Below, in pieces: positions 7,147 to 14,424 of a stretch of DNA of 64,000 nt. Below the pieces are notes generated by a model, which saw nothing but the letters and a program-made list of their open reading frames with translations, did not search any database and was not told the origin of the DNA. Both the position numbers and the translations under genes were made by a program. Numbering within the stretch: the first letter of the stretch is position 1; each line of letters opens with the position of its first letter. Source of the stretch: CAVZCK01 sp963798805 (GTDB taxonomy: Bacteria > Pseudomonadota > Alphaproteobacteria > Rhizobiales > Rhodomicrobiaceae); the NCBI GenBank assembly GCA_963798805.1, contig CAWCVC010000010.1, forward strand, positions 1,302,001 through 1,366,000, in the 5' to 3' direction.

Positions 7147-9378
7147 CTATGACAGCACTCGTTCGGCATCGCTCACCGCCGACAGCCCCTTGAGGCCGTT
7201 GATGATGTCGCGCAGATGCTTCACGTCCCATACCTCCAGGTCGATCAGCATGTCGGTGTAATCCTCGCGGCGGCCGATCATCTGCAGCCGGTCGATATTG
7301 CCGCTGGCGTCGCCGATGACGCTGGCGATCTTGGCCAGCGAGCCCGGCGCATTGATCGCCGTCACGCGGACCTGGGCCGGGAAGCGCTCGGTCGAGCCTT
7401 CGTCGATGTCCCAGGTGACGTCGATCCAGCGGTCATTGTGGTCGAAATGGTCCTTCAGCAGCGGCGAGTGGATCGGGAAGATGGTGATGCCCTCGCCGGG
7501 CTCCATGATGCCGACGATGCGCTCGCCGGGGATGGCGCCGCCCGGCGCGAATTTGATCGGCAGGTCGCCTTTCGCGGTGCGGATCGGCACGCCGTTGGCG
7601 CCGTTGACGGCATGGACTTCGGGTACGCCGCCCGGCCAGCGGAAGCGCAGGTTCGCCACGCGGCGCAGATTGAACCAGCCGTCGTCGGAGCGCTTAATCG
7701 CCTTGCGCTTCGGCGGCTCCGGCAAGGCCTCCTCCGGGAAGACCGCCTTGAACACCTCGGCCGCCTTCAGCTCGCCCCGGCCGACCTGCGCCAGCACATC
7801 ATCCAGTGTCTTCTGCGACAGATGCCCGAGAGCGGCCACGACCGCTTCGTCAGAATAGCTCTTCTCCTGCTCGGCGAAGATGGCCTTCAGGATATTGCGG
7901 CCAAGATTGCCATATTGCTTGCGGATCGCCTCGCGGGTGGCGCGGCGGATGGCGGAGCGCGCCTTGCCGGTGACGACGATACTCTCCCAGGCCGGCGGCG
8001 GCGTCTGCGCGTCCGAGGTGATGATGTCGACCTCGTCGCCATTGCGCAGCTCGCTGACGAGCGGCATGTGCCGGCCATTGACCTTCGCGCCGACGCAGCT
8101 ATGGCCGATATTGGTGTGGACGGCATAGGCGAAATCGATCGGCGTGGCGCCGCGCGGCAGGGCGATCAGGCGCCCTTTGGGCGTGAAGCAGAAGACCTGG
8201 TCCTGGAACAACTCGAGCTTGGTATGTTCCAGAAACTCTTCCGGATTGTCGCCTTCCAGGAGATTGGCGACCAGCTTGCGCAGCCACTGATAGGGCGTCG
8301 GGTCCTCGAAAGCCGAGGCGTTCGGATTGCCGTTCGGCGACACCACGCCGTCCTTATAGAGGGCGTGCGCCGCAACGCCGAATTCGGCGATCTCCTCCAT
8401 GATCCTGGTCCGGATCTGCAGCTCGACGCGCTGATGGCTCGGACCGATCACCGTGGTGTGGATCGACTGGTAATTGTTGTATTTCGGGGTCGAGACATAA
8501 TCCTTGAACCGCCCCGGCACCGTTCGCCAAGTCGTATGGATGGCGCCGAGCACGCGATAGCAGTCCTCGACGTTGTCGACGACGACGCGGAAGCCGTAAA
8601 TGTCCGATAGCTGCTCCAGCGAGATCTGCTTGTTCTCCATCTTGCGCCAGATGGAATAGGCCCGCTTCTCGCGGCTGGAGACCTTGCCGGTAATCCCGTG
8701 CTCGTCCAGCTTGCTACGCAGCGCGGTTTCGATGACCTCGATGATGTTCCTGTTGCGCTGGCGCAGGACCGCAAGCTGGCCCATCAGAGCTTCATAGGCC
8801 CGCGGATGGAGCCATTTGAAGGCGAGCTCCTCGAGCTCGTCCTTCATGTCCTGGATGCCCATGCGGCCGGCGAGCGGCGCATAGATGTCCAGCGTCTCCT
8901 GCGCGATCCGCTGCCGGCTGTGCGGCTTCATATGCTCGAGCGTGCGCATATTGTGCAGCCGGTCCGCCAGCTTCACCAGCAGCACGCGAATGTCGCTGGA
9001 GATGGCGATCAGCAGCTTGCGGAAATTTTCGGCCTGCTCGGCGCGCTTGCTGACCAGATTGAGCTTGTCGATCTTGGTCAGCCCGTCGACAAGGGCGCCG
9101 ATCTCGCCGCCGAAAAGCTGGTCGATCTCGGCCCTGGTGGTCTCGGTGTCCTCGATGGTGTCGTGCAGGAGGGCGGTCGCTATGGTGGCGTCGTCCAACT
9201 CGTACTGGGTCAGGATCGCAGCGACTTCGAGAGGGTGCGAGAAATAGGGATCGCCGGATGCGCGCTTCTGATTGCCGTGCGCGCGCATCGCGTAAACATA
9301 GGCTCGGTTTAGAAGGTCCTCATTCGCCGCAGGGTTATAGCTCTGGACCTTTTCGACCAGCTCATATTGACGCATCAT
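7147..9378 (-). CDS. rsh: Bifunctional (p)ppGpp synthetase/hydrolase
   Basis: This is the single long RelA/SpoT homologue that makes and degrades the stringent-response alarmone. The 743-residue protein has an N-terminal HD hydrolase domain (HPLEVAAIL, then LLHDTIEDT), a synthetase domain near residues 230-340, a TGS domain near 390-450 and a C-terminal ACT domain. The start MMRQYELVEKVQ at 9378 matches the N-terminus usual in rhizobial Rsh proteins. The frame is open up to 9486, inside rpoZ, but that extension looks unlike the family. It is downstream of rpoZ with 52 bases between, which suggests cotranscription and links alarmone turnover to RNA polymerase assembly. Confidence 0.95.
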   Translation of the reverse strand: MMRQYELVEKVQSYNPAANEDLLNRAYVYAMRAHGNQKRASGDPYFSHPLEVAAILTQYELDDATIATALLHDTIEDTETTRAEIDQLFGGEIGALVDGLTKIDKLNLVSKRAEQAENFRKLLIAISSDIRVLLVKLADRLHNMRTLEHMKPHSRQRIAQETLDIYAPLAGRMGIQDMKDELEELAFKWLHPRAYEALMGQLAVLRQRNRNIIEVIETALRSKLDEHGITGKVSSREKRAYSIWRKMENKQISLEQLSDIYGFRVVVDNVEDCYRVLGAIHTTWRTVPGRFKDYVSTPKYNNYQSIHTTVIGPSHQRVELQIRTRIMEEIAEFGVAAHALYKDGVVSPNGNPNASAFEDPTPYQWLRKLVANLLEGDNPEEFLEHTKLELFQDQVFCFTPKGRLIALPRGATPIDFAYAVHTNIGHSCVGAKVNGRHMPLVSELRNGDEVDIITSDAQTPPPAWESIVVTGKARSAIRRATREAIRKQYGNLGRNILKAIFAEQEKSYSDEAVVAALGHLSQKTLDDVLAQVGRGELKAAEVFKAVFPEEALPEPPKRKAIKRSDDGWFNLRRVANLRFRWPGGVPEVHAVNGANGVPIRTAKGDLPIKFAPGGAIPGERIVGIMEPGEGITIFPIHSPLLKDHFDHNDRWIDVTWDIDEGSTERFPAQVRVTAINAPGSLAKIASVIGDASGNIDRLQMIGRREDYTDMLIDLEVWDVKHLRDIINGLKGLSAVSDAERVLS

Positions 9379-9430
9379 GACGGGAGCCCTCGCCCGCCTT
9401 TCGCCGGTTACAGAACCTCCGTTTTGGCCG

Positions 9431-9841
9431 TCAGCGAGACCGGTTGTTGGGGTGCTGATCGGATGGAATGCTGCGTTCGAGGCCACGTAATAGCTCCTCC
9501 TCGGTCATGCGGTCGATGACGAGATCGGAAGACGGATCGTCGCGACCGAGAATGGGTCTCTCGGATCCGCCGGACGACAGGAGCGGAACAGCGTCGGGTT
9601 CGGGCTCGTCCACCTCGACATAACGCTGCATCGAATGGATCAGATCTTCCTTGAGATCCTCCGGCGAAATGGTCCGCTCGGCAATCTCGCGAAGGGCGAC
9701 AACCGGATTTTTGTCGTTCTCGCGCTCGACGGTGATCGGCGCGCCGGCCGAGACCGACCGGGCCCGGTGCCCTGCGAGCAGGACAAGCTCGAACCGATTT
9801 GGAACCTTATCGACGCAATCTTCAACCGTCACGCGAGCCAT
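9431..9841 (-). CDS. rpoZ: RNA polymerase omega subunit
   Basis: Omega helps the beta' subunit fold and join core RNA polymerase. The 136-residue product has the family N-terminus MARVTVEDCVDKVPNRFELV and the helix NPVVALREIAERTI. A longer acidic C-terminal tail follows, as in other alphaproteobacteria. It sits directly upstream of rsh on the same strand, the standard pairing. About 100 bases separate it from folK. Confidence 0.95.
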   Translation of the reverse strand: MARVTVEDCVDKVPNRFELVLLAGHRARSVSAGAPITVERENDKNPVVALREIAERTISPEDLKEDLIHSMQRYVEVDEPEPDAVPLLSSGGSERPILGRDDPSSDLVIDRMTEEELLRGLERSIPSDQHPNNRSR

Positions 9842-9942
9842 GGCGGAATTACCCCCTTCTCATGTCGGGAAAAATCTTCTCCTTTAGGTAGCGATTTTTT
9901 GCCGCTCACGCAAGCTTCCGCGACTCTTTAGAGACGATAAGT

Positions 9943-10476
9943 TTAATCAAAGACCTTAACAATTCGCCCCATTCTGGCCGAACTCAGTCGCTTATTGAGC
10001 TGCATAGCGGATAACCCGTATACCGGATGATGCCAGCGGGGGGCGATATCGAGAAGCGGGCGAAGGACAAAAGGCCGGTTGGCGATACCTGGATGTGGCA
10101 GAATCAGTGTTAATTGTTTACATTTAAAAAGCTGGATAGGTCCCTTTGACCAATTTAAGATTCGTCGCTTGTAGTCTAATATGTCAATGTCGAGGGCCCG
10201 CGGGCCCCAACGTACCGACGCTTGTCGACCGGCTCGAATTTCGATCTTCTTGAGCACGGCGAGCAGCGCGATGGGCGAAAGCGAGGTATCGATCAAGGCT
10301 GCGGCATTTGTGAAGTCGGGTTGCGCGGCCAGTCCGTAGGGTGTCGTTTCGTAAAGGCGCGATTGGCGCAACACGCTGATTCCGAACCGTCCGAGCTCGT
10401 TTATTGCTTCGCGGATCGTGGCAGCAGAATCGCCCCACCGACTGGTTACATTCGACCCCAAGCTTATGATAATCAT
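9943..10476 (-). CDS. folK: 2-amino-4-hydroxy-6-hydroxymethyldihydropteridine pyrophosphokinase
   Basis: FolK transfers pyrophosphate from ATP to 6-hydroxymethyl-dihydropterin in folate synthesis. The 177-residue product starts MIIISLGSN, as the family does. It has YETTPYG, the ATP/magnesium site WGPRALDIDIL and the C-terminal LPHPGIANRPFVLRPL. A GTG at 10494 is an alternative start, but the ATG fits the family better. Part of the gene (about 10090-10180) is clearly richer in A and T than its neighbours, which hints at a different history or relaxed codon use. It stands between rpoZ and the divergent NYN gene. Confidence 0.93.
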   Translation of the reverse strand: MIIISLGSNVTSRWGDSAATIREAINELGRFGISVLRQSRLYETTPYGLAAQPDFTNAAALIDTSLSPIALLAVLKKIEIRAGRQASVRWGPRALDIDILDYKRRILNWSKGPIQLFKCKQLTLILPHPGIANRPFVLRPLLDIAPRWHHPVYGLSAMQLNKRLSSARMGRIVKVFD

Positions 10477-10604
10477 TTCTGACAACGTGTGCACCGGCAG
10501 GTTTTTGTTATCGACAATAAACCCCAGGGGGCTGGGGGTAACGACGGGAAGATGAGACCGCCTCGGCGTTTCGCCGAGCGTTTTCGCTTCTCAGGAAGGA
10601 CCAT

Positions 10605-11228
10605 ATGAAATTGAATTTTTACCCTTCGGAACGGATCGCGCTTTTTATCGACGGCGCAAACCTCTACGCAACTGCCAAGGCTCTTGGATTCGACATCGAC
10701 TACAAAAGGCTTCTGACCCTGTTCCGCTCTCAGGGACGGTTACTGCGCGCCCTGTACTATACCGCCCTGGCGGAGGATCAGGAATATTCCTCGATCCGCC
10801 CGCTCATCGACTGGCTTGATTACAATGGCTACACCATGGTGACCAAGCCGACGAAAGAGTTCACCGACGCCTCCGGGCGCCGCAAGATCAAAGGCAATAT
10901 GGATATCGAGCTGACCGTCGATGCCATGGAGCTGGCGGAGCATCTCGACCACGTGGTGCTGTTCTCGGGCGACGGCGACTTCCGCACTCTCGTCGAGGCG
11001 CTGCAGCAGAAGGGCAGGCGGGTCAGCGTCGTCTCGACGATGAACACGCAGCCGCCGATGGTCTCCGACGAGCTTCGCCGCCAGGCCGATCATTTCGTCG
11101 ACCTTGCCGATCTCGAGGAGCAGGTCTGCCGGGTGCAGAACGATCATTATCGCGAAGGCGGCGGCGGACGCGGATCGGCTGGGTCCAACTTCAGCAACGC
11201 CAATTCGGACGATTTCGCCGACGTGTAG
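10605..11228 (+). CDS. NYN (LabA/DUF88) domain protein
   Basis: The 207-residue protein belongs to the PIN-like NYN family of presumed RNases. Acidic residues expected at the active site are seen in ALFIDGANLY (Asp16), in NMDIELTVDAM and in LFSGDGDFRTLVEAL. A glycine/asparagine-rich tail of about 25 residues ends the protein. The start at 10605 follows AGGAAGGACCAT, a good ribosome-binding site. It is divergent from folK. The RNA target is unknown. Confidence 0.9.
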   Translation: MKLNFYPSERIALFIDGANLYATAKALGFDIDYKRLLTLFRSQGRLLRALYYTALAEDQEYSSIRPLIDWLDYNGYTMVTKPTKEFTDASGRRKIKGNMDIELTVDAMELAEHLDHVVLFSGDGDFRTLVEALQQKGRRVSVVSTMNTQPPMVSDELRRQADHFVDLADLEEQVCRVQNDHYREGGGGRGSAGSNFSNANSDDFADV

Positions 11229-11423
11229 CCGCGCGCCGGCGATCGGGCAGAACGCCCATCGAGCCGTCAGCAAATCCCGGAAACGTGCTGGGCGTTCTCC
11301 GGGACAAGCTAGAGGCATCGGTAAGCTGTTTTCACTGATAATCCGTTTGCTTCGCCACCCGTTTTTCATTCAGAAAATGGGGGCGCATTTCAGACCGGCC
11401 CTCCATCCAACAACGAAAACGTC

Positions 11424-12086
11424 ATGACCGGCGCAGAACCCTGCCGCGACTGCTCATTCTGTCCACGCCTCGTGGCGTTCAGACAGGAAAATCGCGCGGC
11501 CAACCCGGACTGGTTCAATGCTCCGGTGCCGTCCTTCGGCGATGAGGATGCGAGACTGCTCATCGTCGGCCTCGCGCCCGGCCTGCGCGGCGCCAACCGC
11601 ACCGGGAGGCCGTTCACCGGCGACTATGCCGGCGTGCTGCTTTACGGCACTTTGCTCAAATTCGGCTTCGCTTGCGGCGATTATGGGGAGCGGGCCGATG
11701 ACGGCCTGCGTCTCGACCGCTGCATGATCACCAATGCCGTGCGCTGCGTGCCGCCGCAGAACAAGCCGGAGACGTCCGAAATCAATATGTGCCGTCAGTT
11801 TTTGAAGCAGCGCATTTCAGTTTTGCCCAATCTCAGGGCAATTGTGGCGCTCGGCAGGATCGCCCATGTGGCGACGCTGGGCGCTTTGGGCTTGAAACTT
11901 AAAGATTTTCCTTTCGGGCATGGCGCTGTGCATCGGCTGCCGGGACGCGCCATGCAGGTTTTCGACAGCTATCATTGTTCCCGGTACAATACCAATACTG
12001 GTATGCTCACACCGGAGATGTTCGAGACTGTTTTCAGCGCCGTTCAAACATATCTTGATCCGGGCGATACTCGGGATGTAGGCTAG
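11424..12086 (+). CDS. Family 5 uracil-DNA glycosylase
   Basis: This enzyme excises uracil, and in some homologues other deaminated bases, from DNA. The 220-residue product carries the family 5 (UDGb) motif GLAPGLRGANRTGRPFTGDYAG in two overlapping parts and the C-terminal motif DSYHCSRYNTNTG. Cysteines at positions 7, 10 and 13 (CRDCSFC), with later ones, are placed to bind a 4Fe-4S cluster. It follows the NYN gene on the same strand after about 195 bases. The domain pattern makes this firmer than a general uracil-DNA glycosylase call. Confidence 0.92.
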   Translation: MTGAEPCRDCSFCPRLVAFRQENRAANPDWFNAPVPSFGDEDARLLIVGLAPGLRGANRTGRPFTGDYAGVLLYGTLLKFGFACGDYGERADDGLRLDRCMITNAVRCVPPQNKPETSEINMCRQFLKQRISVLPNLRAIVALGRIAHVATLGALGLKLKDFPFGHGAVHRLPGRAMQVFDSYHCSRYNTNTGMLTPEMFETVFSAVQTYLDPGDTRDVG

Positions 12087-12140
12087 TTAGCCTTTCTCGT
12101 ATCCAAGCATCTTTGGCGCCAATTGCATAAGAGTCGTATT

Positions 12141-12545
12141 ATGCTCGAAATTTCGACTTCGAAAGTGGCCCATGTCATCGTTCGCGCCCGGGAATATGAC
12201 TCGAAGACTGGAAGCTGGGAGGACGCGTTCGGCAGTGGTTTTCGAGAGGACGACGGCAACTCGATCCTGGAGAATTTCGCAAACGACTCCACGAGGAGCG
12301 AATTGGCCGAGTTCATTTCCAGCCTGAATGAAGACGAGCAGGCCAGCCTTGTTGCGCTCGCCTGGCTGGGGCGCGGCTCCTTCGCGCCCGATGAACTCGA
12401 CGATGCGATCGAGACGGCAAAATCCGAGCACGTCAACAAGACGGAAGATTATCTGCTCGGCATCCCTCTGCTCGCCGATTATCTGGAGGAGGGGCTGGAC
12501 AAGCTTGGCTATTCGGTCGAGGAGGCCGAGAAAAAGATTCTGTAA
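12141..12545 (+). CDS. DUF3775 domain protein
   Basis: The 134-residue protein begins MLEISTSKVAHVIVRAREYD and has the acidic core LNEDEQASLVALAWLGRG, followed by a C-terminal segment containing IPLLADYLEEGL. This is the pattern of DUF3775, a small soluble family of unknown function in alphaproteobacteria. The ATG at 12141 is preferred to an upstream TTG at 12123. It is convergent with smpB; only 35 bases separate the two stop codons. Confidence 0.82.
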   Translation: MLEISTSKVAHVIVRAREYDSKTGSWEDAFGSGFREDDGNSILENFANDSTRSELAEFISSLNEDEQASLVALAWLGRGSFAPDELDDAIETAKSEHVNKTEDYLLGIPLLADYLEEGLDKLGYSVEEAEKKIL

Positions 12546-12580
12546 CGACACACCGGTGTCTCAGGCTGGAGCGGCGGCGC

Positions 12581-13057
12581 TCAGCCTTTCTCGCGCAGCA
12601 GCCGCGCTTTCTGGCGGTCCCAGTCGCGCGCCTTTTCGGCTTCCCGCTTGTCGTGCAGCTTCCGGCCGCGAGCCAGCGCCAGCTCAAGCTTGGCCCGGCC
12701 GCGATCGTTGAAATAAAGCTTCAGCGGCACCAGCGTCATGCCCTCGCGGCGGACCGCGCCGATCAGCTTGGCGATTTCGCGCTTATGCAGCAGGAGCTTG
12801 CGTGGCCGCCGCTCCTCGTGATTGAAGCGGTTCGCCTCGGCGTAGCCCGGAATATAGGCATTGATGACGTAGATCTCGCCGCCTTCCTCGGTCGCATAGG
12901 ATTCCGCAATGTTCGACTTGCCCTGGCGCAGGGATTTCACCTCCGAGCCGGACAGCGCGATGCCGGCCTCGAACACCTCGTGGATTTCATAGGCGTGGCG
13001 CGCCTTTCTGTTCTCCGCCACGATCTTTCGCGGCGGCTGATTTTTCGCTATGGCCAT
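12581..13057 (-). CDS. smpB: SsrA-binding protein
   Basis: SmpB binds tmRNA and brings it to stalled ribosomes for trans-translation. The 158-residue product has the OB-fold signatures YEIHEVFEAGIALSGSEVKSL and AYIPGYAEANRFNHE, and a basic tail KLHDKREAEKARDWDRQKAR that enters the mRNA channel. It lies 12 bases after dapA on the same strand, an arrangement common in the order. No tmRNA gene was recognised in the window. Confidence 0.96.
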   Translation of the reverse strand: MAIAKNQPPRKIVAENRKARHAYEIHEVFEAGIALSGSEVKSLRQGKSNIAESYATEEGGEIYVINAYIPGYAEANRFNHEERRPRKLLLHKREIAKLIGAVRREGMTLVPLKLYFNDRGRAKLELALARGRKLHDKREAEKARDWDRQKARLLREKG

Positions 13058-13069
13058 GATCTTGACGCC

Positions 13070-13963
13070 TTATGCGCTCGCGGCTTCCTTGAGGAGAAGC
13101 CCGTAGCGCCGCAGCGCATCCTCGACCACGCGCTGCCCGGCCTCCGAGAGCGGTGCGAGCGGCAGGCGCACCTCGGCGCGGCAGAGACCGAGGCGCTCGG
13201 CGGCATATTTCACCGGAACCGGACTGCTCTCCACGAACAGCGCATCGTGAAGCGGCATCAGCCGGTCGTGGATCGTAAGCGCACGCGCGAAGTCGGACTC
13301 GATGCAGGCGTTCTGAAATTCGGCGCACAGAGCCGGAGCGATATTCGCCGTCACCGAGATGCAGCCATGGCCGCCATGCGCCATGAAGCCGAGAGCCGTG
13401 GCATCCTCGCCAGAGAGCTGACAGAAATCTTCGCCCATCGCCGCACGCTGCTGGCTGACCCGCGCCAGATTGGCGGTCGCATCCTTGACGCCGACGATAT
13501 GGGGCAAGGCGAACAGCTTCGCCATGGTCGCCACGCTCATGTCGATCACCGAGCGGCCCGGAATGTTGTACATAATGATCGGCACATCCACCGCGTCGTT
13601 GATCGCCTTGAAATGGCGGTAGAGGCCGTCCTGCGTCGGCTTGTTGTAATAGGGGGTCACCACCAGAACGGCGTCCGCACCTGCGGACTTGGCGAATTTC
13701 GCCAACTCGACCGCTTCGGCCGTGCTGTTCGATCCGGCGCCCGCAATGACCGGGATGCGCCCTGCCGTCTGGCCGATGCAGACCTCGACCACACGCTGAT
13801 GCTCGTCATGAGACAGGGTCGGCGACTCGCCGGTCGTGCCGACCGGCACTAGCCCATGCGTCCCCGACCGGATCTGAAACTCGATCAGCTTGCGAAAGGC
13901 GTCCTCATCGAAAGCGCCGTTCTGAAACGGCGTGATCAGCGCCGTAAATGAGCCCTTGAACAT
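13070..13963 (-). CDS. dapA: 4-hydroxy-tetrahydrodipicolinate synthase
   Basis: DapA condenses pyruvate with aspartate semialdehyde in the lysine and meso-diaminopimelate pathway. The 297-residue protein has GTTGESPTLSHDEH, the tyrosine of YNIPGRSVIDMS and the Schiff-base lysine in VGVKDAT. The start at 13963 (MFKGSFTALITPF) is the family N-terminus; the open frame continues 84 bases upstream without similarity. It is upstream of smpB and probably cotranscribed. Confidence 0.95.
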   Translation of the reverse strand: MFKGSFTALITPFQNGAFDEDAFRKLIEFQIRSGTHGLVPVGTTGESPTLSHDEHQRVVEVCIGQTAGRIPVIAGAGSNSTAEAVELAKFAKSAGADAVLVVTPYYNKPTQDGLYRHFKAINDAVDVPIIMYNIPGRSVIDMSVATMAKLFALPHIVGVKDATANLARVSQQRAAMGEDFCQLSGEDATALGFMAHGGHGCISVTANIAPALCAEFQNACIESDFARALTIHDRLMPLHDALFVESSPVPVKYAAERLGLCRAEVRLPLAPLSEAGQRVVEDALRRYGLLLKEAASA

Positions 13964-14066
13964 TGGCGAGCCTTCCCAAATCGTATGGGCGCCTTCATCG
14001 GCGCGCCTCATAATCAACCTAAAGCGACCATAGTGATTTTGACCCAAGCGGGCAAGACGCGCTAAT

Positions 14067-14134
14067 GGAGCGAATTTGACATTTGAGTCCCGCCTGCCGC
14101 GAGCTCGCGCTCAAATGTCAAATTCAAAAGCTCC
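14067..14134. repeat. Palindrome with ATTTGACATTTGAG arms
   Basis: GGAGCGAATTTGACATTTGAG pairs with CTCAAATGTCAAATTC and, after a small bulge, GCTCC. The GACATTTGAGTCC block is shared with the element at 6985. Confidence 0.8.
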
Positions 14135-14153
14135 ACGAGAATCATAGAGTTGC

Positions 14154-14228
14154 TAGTGGTCCTTTTGATTCCGGCATTTGCTCTCGGGCGTGCCGCAAGC
14201 GGATGCAAATGCCGGAATCGGACCACTA
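14154..14228. repeat. TA-flanked palindrome with GTGGTCC ends
   Basis: TAGTGGTCC at the left is the inverse of GGACCACTA at the right. GATTCCGGCATTTGC pairs with GCAAATGCCGGAATC inside. The TA at each end matches the arrangement of the other repeats in the window. Confidence 0.82.
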
Positions 14229-14424
14229 GTTTCTAGAAATCGTTTCCGTCAGCTAGGAGATCGTTAAGCTTTTTCAACGTGACTGAAAGGCGGATGACAC
14301 CAGAAAAGCGTGCCAAACGGGCGTGAAACCGCTAGGCTATCGTTAAAACTTTAATAACGCGATCAGCACGGATCGCAGCTTTCGAGACCGAAGGACGCTT
14401 GAGGGGGAAATCACATCCCACTTT

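Larger units (their letters stand above)
13964..14424. other. Intergenic region with two large palindromes
   Basis: No gene was found in this 460-base gap between the divergent dapA and slt genes. It contains inverted repeats at 14067-14134 and 14154-14228. About 190 bases follow that are partly AT-rich (around 14330-14365), probably holding the slt promoter. Confidence 0.7.
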
